Assembly (NCBI GenBank): GCA_007119335.1
Contig: SKPU01000032.1
Span: 1 to 5,736, forward strand
DNA: 5,736 nt
Direction of reading: 5' to 3'
Origin: Syntrophomonadaceae bacterium
GTDB lineage: Bacteria > Bacillota > Dethiobacteria > DTU022
Made by a program: the position numbers and the translations under genes. Within the stretch, counting starts at the first letter, position 1; every line of letters begins with the position of its first letter. Of the stretch, positions 1-5,171 are shown one piece after another. The notes under the pieces were generated by a model. That model did no database searches. It was not told where the DNA came from and saw only the letters and a program-made list of their open reading frames with translations.

Positions 1-255
1 AAAAACTTTTAAGGCTTCTGATAATATTTGTTTTCTTTCCTCGACATATTCCTCGATTTTCTTTTTAAAAAGTTCTAAGTCTGCATTTGAGGGAACATAA
101 CCTTCACCGTATGGGATTGCAGTAATGTTAAGATTTTCTTCGTAAACATGTATTATGACTACCTGCGTAGCATTGCATCCCTCGGCAATTATTGAAGCTT
201 TTTCCAAGGCTTTATTGCTATGCTCCGATCCGTCTGTGCAAATTAAAATCTTCAT
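1..255 (-). CDS. Universal stress protein (UspA family), N-terminal part, cut by window edge
   Basis: The ATG at 253-255 opens a frame that stays open for 85 codons to the left edge, so the 3' end is missing. The visible protein begins MKILICTDGSEHSNKALEKA, the typical first strand and helix of the UspA fold; Asp8 in TDGS matches the conserved Asp that contacts the nucleotide in ATP-binding members. A VVIIHVY strand (about residues 32-38) follows, then a charged helix. Family members are usually 140-150 residues, so about 60% is present. The G-2x-G-9x-G(S/T) nucleotide loop, which would tell ATP binders from non-binders, would lie outside the window. An AGGAG ribosome site (264-268) sits 8 bases before the ATG. 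These are cytoplasmic stress or starvation proteins of poorly defined biochemical role. The gene follows tRNA-Leu on the same strand but is separated from it by a terminator. Family assignment is firm; the specific role is unknown. Confidence 0.9.
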   Translation of the reverse strand, partial: MKILICTDGSEHSNKALEKASIIAEGCNATQVVIIHVYEENLNITAIPYGEGYVPSNADLELFKKKIEEYVEERKQILSEALKVF

Positions 256-336
256 GTAAACCACTCCTTTATATTAAATCAAGCCGGCAACCGATATCTA
301 TCCTTATCTTACACTATATTTTAATAAATTTATACA

Positions 337-342
337 ATTATA
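337..342 (-). promoter_or_regulatory. Possible -10 box for the universal stress protein gene
   Basis: A perfect TATAAT on the minus strand lies in the AT-rich stretch between the tRNA terminator and the stress protein gene, about 80 bases before the ATG. No convincing -35 hexamer is found 16-18 bases upstream (TAGCAA-like at best). A second weak candidate, TATAGT, lies at 313-318. A promoter is expected here because the gene follows a terminator, but the exact box is uncertain. Confidence 0.3.
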
Positions 343-382
343 AAATATTGGGGGGATCGTTGCTATTTTTTTGGATTTGAAC

Positions 383-423
383 GAAGAAAAGAGTAAAGAC
401 GGGCGCCCGGAAGCCCCGTCCTT
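383..423 (-). terminator. Intrinsic terminator downstream of tRNA-Leu
   Basis: Read on the minus strand, AAGGACGGG (415-423) pairs with CCCGTCTTT (395-403) in a 9-bp, GC-rich stem with one G-T pair and an 11-base loop. A T-rich run, ACTCTTTTCTTC, follows. The run is interrupted by C residues, so termination may be incomplete. The stem begins 13 bases after the encoded CCA of the tRNA. On the plus strand no T run follows the stem, so it acts in the minus direction only. Confidence 0.75.
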
Positions 424-435
424 ACAAAGATTTAC

Positions 436-522
436 TGGTGCGAGCGAGAGGACTCGAACCTCCACGGGCTTTAAGCCCACTAGGTCCTGAACCTAGCGCG
501 TCTGCCATTCCGCCACGCTCGC
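436..522 (-). tRNA. tRNA-Leu (anticodon CAG)
   Basis: The 87-base minus-strand gene folds as a class II tRNA. The acceptor stem is GCGAGCG (516-522) with CGCTCGC (440-446), followed by discriminator A and an encoded CCA (436-438). The anticodon arm is CTAGG-TTCAGGA-CCTAG, giving anticodon CAG, which reads the leucine codon CUG. The long variable arm has a 5-bp stem (GGGCT/AGCCC) with a TAA loop, as expected for tRNA-Leu. The T arm is GGAGG-TTCGAGT-CCTCT. All stems pair without mismatch apart from one G-T wobble. It has its own promoter and a downstream terminator, so it is an independent unit lying between two protein genes on the same strand. Confidence 0.97.
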
Positions 523-543
523 TTGTACTGTTCTAACAAAGCT

Positions 544-572
544 ATTATAACCACTCTGCATTAGTTAATCAA
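544..572 (-). promoter_or_regulatory. Promoter of tRNA-Leu
   Basis: On the minus strand TTGATT (567-572) and a perfect TATAAT (544-549) are separated by exactly 17 bases, a near-consensus sigma-A type promoter. Transcription would start about 15 bases before the mature 5' end of the tRNA, leaving a short leader for RNase P to remove. No terminator is visible between the lipid kinase stop (614) and this promoter, so read-through from the upstream operon is also possible. Confidence 0.8.
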
Positions 573-613
573 TAGTTTGTTCAAAATTTGATAAGGATAG
601 CACAAACATTTAA

Positions 614-1525
614 CTATGGTGGAGCTAAAAGCCGCAGGGCTCCCGGTTTTAATGTAATCTCTATCGATGAAGCGTCAAAGACATCTCCGTCTATATGCAT
701 TAAAACTCTCTGCAAAGCTTGCAGGTTAATATCATGTCCGCTTAATTTTATAACTGCCCTGCTATCGATATGCCTTCTGATAAGAATCCTGGCGCCGAGA
801 TTGACTAATTCAGGGATGCTGCGTTTTCTGATCAGGCAAAGTTCAAGCTGCCCGTCATCAATACGTGCATGCGGTGCAATTTTTAATATACCTCCGTAGT
901 AGGATCCGTTAGCGACAACTACCAGCAGGGTCTGATTATCCTGCATGAATAGACCATTGCACCAGGCCTTGCAGCAAAACCGGTTAAAGGTGCTAACTTG
1001 ATCAATAATCGCTGCAGCATAAGCAGCATAACCCTTTAAATATCGGTGCATGTTTCCTGCTTTTTCAGCTACAGCAGCATCGAAGCCAAGACCAATCATG
1101 TTTAAGAAGTAACTGTCATTGGCCAGGCCGAGATCGATACAACGGGGATTCCACGTCGACAGGCCTTCTAATGCTTTACGCCAATTTAGCGGTATCCGGC
1201 AGGACCTGATAAAGCCGTTACCGGTTCCCGCAGGTATAATACCGAAAACATTATTTTGGAGATCCAGTCCGTTCACGACTTTTCGTAAAGTTCCATCGCC
1301 ACCTACTGCCACAACCAATTCAGCACCATCTTCAACAGCACGGGCAGCAAGCCCGGTTCCATCACCCGCATTCCGCGTGATATAAGCTCGGTATTGCTGC
1401 CCTCTTTGTTTTAGCAATGACTCGATTTTCAGCCAGATCCGTCCGCCTTTACCTTCACCAGCAGTAGGGTTAACCACAAAGGCAGTGTGGTAAGGTATTT
1501 TATTTAATTCACCATTTTGGATCAT
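614..1525 (-). CDS. Diacylglycerol/sphingosine-kinase-like lipid kinase (YegS/DgkB family)
   Basis: This 303-residue protein has the length and layout of the bacterial DAGK-catalytic-domain kinases, which phosphorylate lipid hydroxyl groups with ATP at the membrane's inner face. Visible landmarks are VNPTAG (residues 18-23), the nucleotide loop VGGDGT (74-79), PAGTGNGF (98-105), IDLG (130-133), YFLNMIGLGFDA (139-150), YYGGILKIAPHA (209-220), DDGQLE (223-228) and IDGD (278-281). Three positions differ from the usual pattern: GGDGT is followed by LRKVVNG rather than LNEVVNG, PAGTGN is followed by G rather than D, and the C-terminal motif normally reading DGE is DGD (Asp281); in DgkB that Glu is the proposed catalytic base. 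There is no signal peptide or membrane helix. The ATG has a poor ribosome site (GAGG only 2 bases away) and lies 25 bases after the slipin stop, so it is probably co-transcribed, perhaps translationally coupled. The substrate cannot be read from sequence. Confidence 0.88.
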   Translation of the reverse strand: MIQNGELNKIPYHTAFVVNPTAGEGKGGRIWLKIESLLKQRGQQYRAYITRNAGDGTGLAARAVEDGAELVVAVGGDGTLRKVVNGLDLQNNVFGIIPAGTGNGFIRSCRIPLNWRKALEGLSTWNPRCIDLGLANDSYFLNMIGLGFDAAVAEKAGNMHRYLKGYAAYAAAIIDQVSTFNRFCCKAWCNGLFMQDNQTLLVVVANGSYYGGILKIAPHARIDDGQLELCLIRKRSIPELVNLGARILIRRHIDSRAVIKLSGHDINLQALQRVLMHIDGDVFDASSIEITLKPGALRLLAPP

Positions 1526-1550
1526 AACCTCGAACCAGGATTGCTATAAA

Positions 1551-2369
1551 TTATTCTTTATCTTCTTCCTCTTTTGTCGGTCCACCTACAGTTGGCTTTT
1601 GAATTTCTTTAGGATCGGGTAAAAGATGTCTTAGCTCTATCGGCAGAGGAAAGGCAATCATGTTGCCCTGCTGGCTGGCGATTTCAGGAAGGGTCCTCAA
1701 CAGGCGGACATAAAAACTACCTTCCTGACCAGCTAAAGTTTTTGCCGCTTCAGCAATCCTACCGGCAGCTTCCCTTTCTCCGTCAGCCTGAACGATAACA
1801 GCTCTTCGCTCTCTTTCAGCGGTAGCCTGTCTCGAAATAGCTTTCTGCAGAGATTCCGGGATGACGACATCTTTAATTTCCACTGCCGTTACCTTAATGC
1901 CCCATGGATCGGTTGCTTGATCCAGGATGCCCTGAATTTTAGTATTTAACTTTTCCCGCTCTGATAACAGTTCATCAAGGTCAGCCTGACCGGCTACACT
2001 ACGCAGAGTAGTCTGGGCCAGCTGAGCGGTAGCCATTTTGAAGTCTTCAACGTTGTTTACTGCACGGTTAGGATCAACTACCCGGTAATATACCACAGCA
2101 TTTACACTGGTCGTGACGTTGTCACGAGTAATTACTTCCTGGCTTGGCACATCAAGGGTTATAATTCGCAGTGAAATGCGTATGATCTTATCAACTACTG
2201 GAATGACCAGTACAAATCCCGGTCCTTTTTCGCCAATCAGGCGCCCGAGGCGAAACACAACCAGCCTTTCGTATTCACGGACAATTTTAATTGCTGAGGA
2301 GAGAAAAAGGAAAATAACAACCAAAATAGGGACTAGCAAGCCAATATCACTTAACACTTCAATTAACAT
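1551..2369 (-). CDS. Slipin (stomatin-like SPFH/band 7 membrane scaffold protein)
   Basis: The 272-residue protein has one N-terminal hydrophobic helix (about 9-28), then the SPFH/band 7 domain beginning VREYERLVVFRLGR (30-43), with GPGFVLVIPVVD (49-60), the strand TLDVPSQEVITRDNV (71-85), VVYYRVVDP (92-100) and DPWGIKVTAVEIKDV (154-168). A charged Ala/Glu/Arg-rich helical stretch (about 176-213) is the usual oligomerisation coiled coil. Near the end, NMIAFPLPIEL (236-246) resembles the hydrophobic C-terminal segment which, as I recall, the partner NfeD protease cleaves in the archaeal stomatin. An acidic tail follows. Such proteins form ring or cage oligomers at the inner membrane and organise membrane patches. 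The ATG has a strong site, AAGGAGGTT (2375-2383), 7 bases away. It lies 33 bases after the NfeD gene, a widespread pairing. Family is firm; physiological target unknown. Confidence 0.95.
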   Translation of the reverse strand: MLIEVLSDIGLLVPILVVIFLFLSSAIKIVREYERLVVFRLGRLIGEKGPGFVLVIPVVDKIIRISLRIITLDVPSQEVITRDNVTTSVNAVVYYRVVDPNRAVNNVEDFKMATAQLAQTTLRSVAGQADLDELLSEREKLNTKIQGILDQATDPWGIKVTAVEIKDVVIPESLQKAISRQATAERERRAVIVQADGEREAAGRIAEAAKTLAGQEGSFYVRLLRTLPEIASQQGNMIAFPLPIELRHLLPDPKEIQKPTVGGPTKEEEDKE

Positions 2370-2402
2370 AATAAAACCTCCTTCTAAATAATAAAATGTT
2401 TG

Positions 2403-3782
2403 TTAATTGCCCTGATCAGCATTTTCTTTTTTATCCTGCATGGGCCGGACCCACAGTTTCAAGGTCTCGGCACGAACCACTTCGACCTCTGTTTGGGGAG
2501 GTATGGTGTTACCATCATCACTGCGGGCCTTCCAAAGTTCGCCCCTGGTTTTAATCATTCCTTCCGGATTCAGTTCTTCAGTGGTTATCCCTTTTTCAGG
2601 CGCGTTGAAAAATGTGCTTCCACCTGTATATTTTCGACGGCTTTGAATTACCCTTTGGGCTACCACAATAATGATGAGCAGAAGACCAAGCACAGTCCCG
2701 GCCACCGTTACCAGGAAGGTGGTATACCAGTCAGTGGCCATTAAAGGCTCCATGGGCAATAAAATAGCCCCCACGGCAAGTGAGATAGCACCACCAATAC
2801 CAAGTATGCCAAAACCGGAAGTAAATATTTCTGCTCCAATTAAACCCAGGCCTAATAAGATCATCACTATGCCTGTGGTGTTGGTGTCAAATAAACCAAG
2901 ACCGTATATGCCCAGGATGAGCAGGATTAGCCCACCTACCTCCGGAACAATGGTTCCCGGTGCACTCAAACCCATATAGATCCCCATGAAGCCGACCATC
3001 AGGATTAGGAAAGATATCTGCGGATCACTGATCCAGTTTTGCAGGCGTTCGCTTAGAGTCATCTCATCACTTAGTATCTCGGCACCGGTTGTGTTAAGGG
3101 TATAGGTGACGCCCTGCTTTTCTATTTCAGTTCCGTCAAGTTCATTCATAAGTTCTGTTATGTTGCCGGCTATATATTCAATCATTCCCTCTTCCAGGGC
3201 ATCCCTTGCATCAAGAGTAAGATTCTCTGTGACAAACTGTTCTGCAAGATCTGCCGGCCTTCCTTGTTCACGGGCCATGCTGCGCATATGGGCAGCATAA
3301 AATTGTACGGTTTTGTCATCGGTATCCTGGGTTCCTTCCGGGCTCATGGCTACCGGTTGAGCAGCTCCGACTGTTGTTCCCGGAGCCATTGCTGCAATAT
3401 CAGAAGAAACAAGGATAAACGCTCCGGCTGAACCGGCAATGGCTCCTGAGGGAGCGACCAGCACGGCAACCGGTATTTCAGCGTTTAAAAAGAGCTCATT
3501 CATTTTCATGGTTGCATCAACTAACCCACCGGGGGTGTTTAGCCTTAAAACGAAAAGCTGGGCGTTTTCTTCCAGCGCTTTTTCAACCTGCCTTTGCAGG
3601 AAGGTATTGTCACCGGCAGTAACTGCGCCTTCGAGCTCGGCGAAATAAACCGGCTGCTGATCATCGGCAGTGACGTTCAAGTCAACATCAGCACTGAGCG
3701 GATTTGCGAAAGCAATTCCGCTGAAGGCAAATATTAAAACCAGAGTGGTTGCTATTATTTTAGTCAGTTTATTATTTTTCAT
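2403..3782 (-). CDS. nfeD: NfeD1b-type membrane-bound serine protease (ClpP-class)
   Basis: The 459-residue protein has a signal peptide or N-terminal anchor (residues 1-26, ending AFA). A ClpP-like protease domain (about 45-215) carries LNTPGG (81-86, oxyanion-hole loop), PSGAIAGSAGAF with Ser118 as likely nucleophile, and Lys157 in DDKTVQ as likely general base. The 39-residue spacing is close to that of the Ser-Lys dyad of the archaeal homologue PH1510. About five hydrophobic helices follow (about 257-275, 281-298, 303-322, 325-343 and 354-376). Last comes a soluble OB-fold, the NfeD domain (about 398-447), with the usual LNPEGMIKTRGELWKA pattern. This is the full long form, with all three modules intact. 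Archaeal members cleave the partner stomatin, whose gene follows 33 bases downstream here. The start is set by an in-frame TGA just upstream; the ribosome site AAAAGG is unusually far (13 bases), so translation may be modest. Confidence 0.94.
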   Translation of the reverse strand: MKNNKLTKIIATTLVLIFAFSGIAFANPLSADVDLNVTADDQQPVYFAELEGAVTAGDNTFLQRQVEKALEENAQLFVLRLNTPGGLVDATMKMNELFLNAEIPVAVLVAPSGAIAGSAGAFILVSSDIAAMAPGTTVGAAQPVAMSPEGTQDTDDKTVQFYAAHMRSMAREQGRPADLAEQFVTENLTLDARDALEEGMIEYIAGNITELMNELDGTEIEKQGVTYTLNTTGAEILSDEMTLSERLQNWISDPQISFLILMVGFMGIYMGLSAPGTIVPEVGGLILLILGIYGLGLFDTNTTGIVMILLGLGLIGAEIFTSGFGILGIGGAISLAVGAILLPMEPLMATDWYTTFLVTVAGTVLGLLLIIIVVAQRVIQSRRKYTGGSTFFNAPEKGITTEELNPEGMIKTRGELWKARSDDGNTIPPQTEVEVVRAETLKLWVRPMQDKKENADQGN

Positions 3783-3829
3783 CCCAAATCAGCGACCTTT
3801 TCTAATTATTTGTAAACCCTTTAATTTAA

Positions 3830-3857
3830 ATTATAATACAAAACAGCTTGAATTCAA
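3830..3857 (-). promoter_or_regulatory. Promoter of the nfeD-slipin-lipid kinase operon
   Basis: On the minus strand TTGAAT (3852-3857) and a perfect TATAAT (3830-3835) are separated by 16 bases, so transcription should start near 3823 and give a leader of about 40 bases. No comparable promoter is seen in the two short gaps before the slipin and the lipid kinase, which supports a single transcript for all three genes. The -35 box is 28 bases from the -35 of the divergent Rrf2 promoter. Confidence 0.7.
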
Positions 3858-3885
3858 AGAGTTATATTCGCAATATGCATTTTAG

Positions 3886-3914
3886 TTGACTGAGCAAGCA
3901 AACTGAAATATAAT
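3886..3914 (+). promoter_or_regulatory. Promoter of the Rrf2-family regulator gene
   Basis: TTGACT (3886-3891) and TATAAT (3909-3914) are separated by exactly 17 bases, the strongest promoter in the window and one mismatch from consensus. Transcription should start near 3921, inside the inverted repeat that directly follows, giving a leader of about 29 bases. A promoter this strong for a regulator gene usually implies that it is normally repressed. Confidence 0.82.
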
Positions 3915-3931
3915 ATAACCAATCTGGTTAT
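3915..3931. promoter_or_regulatory. Inverted repeat at the start site: likely operator for Rrf2 autorepression
   Basis: ATAACCA-ATC-TGGTTAT is a perfect 7-3-7 inverted repeat. It begins immediately after the -10 box and covers the predicted start site, the classic place for a repressor. Rrf2 proteins bind as dimers to imperfect palindromes and commonly control their own gene. The sequence does not obviously match the IscR or CymR sites I know, so specificity may be distinct. The symmetry is seen directly; binding by this regulator is inference. Confidence 0.65.
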
Positions 3932-3949
3932 TTATAAAGAGGGTTACCT

Positions 3950-4363
3950 ATGATTACTAAAAAAGCAGAGTACGCTATCATCATCCTTACGGAGCTGGCG
4001 TCACATCCTGAAGGGACAATGATTACCAGCAAGGAAATTGCCCGTAATCGTTCAATACCCGGCAACTTGGTAGTCCAAATCATTGCCTCATTAAATGAAG
4101 CTGGCTGGACCAGCGGCAGCAGAGGGCCAACCGGTGGCATAAAACTAAACAGCGATCCTTCTGTTATAAACCTGAGACAGGTTATTGAAAAAATAGATGG
4201 TCCTGTTGGAATCACACGCTGCCTTTTCAGTGAAACCCCCTGCCAGGAAAAGACACACTGTTCTTTACGAGGGGTCTGGTCAAAAGCTCAGCAAAGCATG
4301 TTAACAGTCCTTGAAAGAGTGACCATCAAAGAACTCGCTGAAGGTGAGCTAAAAGACGATTGA
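3950..4363 (+). CDS. Rrf2-family transcriptional regulator with probable Fe-S cluster
   Basis: The 137-residue protein has the usual Rrf2 length and starts MITKKAEYAIIILTELA, the first helix of the family's winged helix domain. The recognition part follows (ITSKEIARNRSIPGNLVVQI, about 25-44), then a wing with SGSRGPTGGIKL (55-66). Cys91, Cys98 and Cys104 sit in the loop before the last helix, spaced x6 and x5, against x5 and x5 in IscR (92, 98, 104). A [2Fe-2S] or [4Fe-4S] cluster sensing iron-sulfur status, oxygen or nitric oxide is therefore likely, though which cannot be told. A ribosome site AGAGGG ends 7 bases before the ATG. The gene has its own strong promoter with an overlapping palindrome and points towards the cysteine-rich pair on the other strand, which it may also regulate. 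It could equally be IscR-, NsrR- or CymR-like; the cysteines argue against CymR. Confidence 0.93.
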   Translation: MITKKAEYAIIILTELASHPEGTMITSKEIARNRSIPGNLVVQIIASLNEAGWTSGSRGPTGGIKLNSDPSVINLRQVIEKIDGPVGITRCLFSETPCQEKTHCSLRGVWSKAQQSMLTVLERVTIKELAEGELKDD

Positions 4364-4388
4364 TAAAGCAATGCGGTAATTTTTAGTT

Positions 4389-5171
4389 TTAGTTTTTAAT
4401 ACTGCCATCCACCCCGACAATGATTTCTTCCAGGGGTATATCAAGGCCTGCTTCCTGCAGGGCGGAATTTACCAGCTTTGATAGTCCAAAACAGCAGCCA
4501 ACCTCCATATGAACCAGCTTAATGCTTTTTAAGCTGTTTAAATTAAAGATCTTCACAAGTTTGTCATGGTAAGAGTTTAGATCATCCAGTTTCGGACAAC
4601 CGATGACAAGTGCCCGACCAGCCAGGAACTGTTGATGAAAGTCGGCATGGGCAAAGGGAACGCAGTCAGCTGCTATTAACAGGTCCTGACCTTGAAGAAA
4701 GCGGGCATCCGCTGGAACCAGGTGAAGTTGAACCGGCCAGTGGGTTAGCTCAGCTTCCGGAACTTTACTATTATCGCTTTCTGGGCCGGTATCTAAATTC
4801 AGGGCATCATTATTAGCTGACGGCGATCGACCGATATCCTGTTCCGCACTGCCGCAACATGTTCCACAGGTCATAGCATCATTATTTTTTATCTGCGTCT
4901 CCTCTCTCTCTTTTTCCCTCTCCAACTCTACTAAACGTTCTTCTACTGCTTGTTGATTAAAGGGTTCGGCTTCCCGCTCGATCATTTTTATTGCACCCTG
5001 GGGACATTCCCCGAGACAATTACCAAGGCCGTCACAGTATATGTCTTTGACAAGGCGCGCTTTCCCATCAACTATCTGCAGCGCTCCTTCTTCACAAGAA
5101 GGGATACATAGGCCGCAGCCATCACACTTATCTTCATCAATCGTTATGATTTTCCTTACCTCGTTACTCAT
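4389..5171 (-). CDS. Ferredoxin-like 4Fe-4S protein with cysteine-bearing C-terminal domain
   Basis: This 260-residue protein opens with a bacterial ferredoxin-like module. The first motif is C16-x2-C19-x2-C22-x3-C26. The second is C46-x5-C52-x3-C56-P, in which the usual middle cysteine (position 49) is leucine, so one cluster has full ligands and the other is short by one. A charged helical linker (about 65-95) leads to MTCGTCCGS (Cys102, 105, 106), then a polar, probably disordered stretch (about 110-140). The C-terminal domain (about 144-260) has HWPVQLHLVPADA, LIAADCVPFAH (Cys170), ALVIGCPKLDD (Cys192) and MEVGCCFGL (Cys226/227). I recognise this as a recurrent anaerobe family annotated only as 4Fe-4S binding protein; the reaction is unknown, with electron transfer or metal handling likely. 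No signal peptide or membrane helix is seen. The start overlaps the upstream gene by 8 bases and has a strong ribosome site. The gene converges on the Rrf2 regulator with a 25-base gap. Confidence 0.88.
   Translation of the reverse strand: MSNEVRKIITIDEDKCDGCGLCIPSCEEGALQIVDGKARLVKDIYCDGLGNCLGECPQGAIKMIEREAEPFNQQAVEERLVELEREKEREETQIKNNDAMTCGTCCGSAEQDIGRSPSANNDALNLDTGPESDNSKVPEAELTHWPVQLHLVPADARFLQGQDLLIAADCVPFAHADFHQQFLAGRALVIGCPKLDDLNSYHDKLVKIFNLNSLKSIKLVHMEVGCCFGLSKLVNSALQEAGLDIPLEEIIVGVDGSIKN

Noticed and set aside
192..380. Plus-strand frame of 62 codons running out of the stress protein gene into the AT-rich gap
   Set aside because: It is antisense to the stress protein start and its promoter region, the composition is low-complexity, and there is no ribosome site.
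588..899. Plus-strand open frame of 103 codons
   Set aside because: It lies opposite the lipid kinase gene, has no family resemblance, and the minus-strand product carries clear conserved motifs. The same applies to the frame at 1119-1385.
2113..3300. Several plus-strand open frames (including 2113-2391, 2400-2744, 2440-2646, 2671-2979 and 3106-3300)
   Set aside because: They are antisense to the well-recognised slipin and NfeD genes, with no ribosome sites or recognisable protein features.
3864..3876. Small inverted repeat ATATT-CGC-AATAT between the two divergent promoters
   Set aside because: The arms are only 5 bp and AT-rich, so this is expected by chance in such a region; the 7-3-7 repeat at 3915-3931 is far better placed.
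3928..4215. Minus-strand frame opposite the Rrf2 gene
   Set aside because: It covers the Rrf2 promoter leader and coding region on the opposite strand; the plus-strand protein is a clear family member.
4610..4816. Plus-strand 68-codon frame inside the ferredoxin-like gene
   Set aside because: It is a shadow of the linker and C-terminal domain on the minus strand, with no supporting signals.
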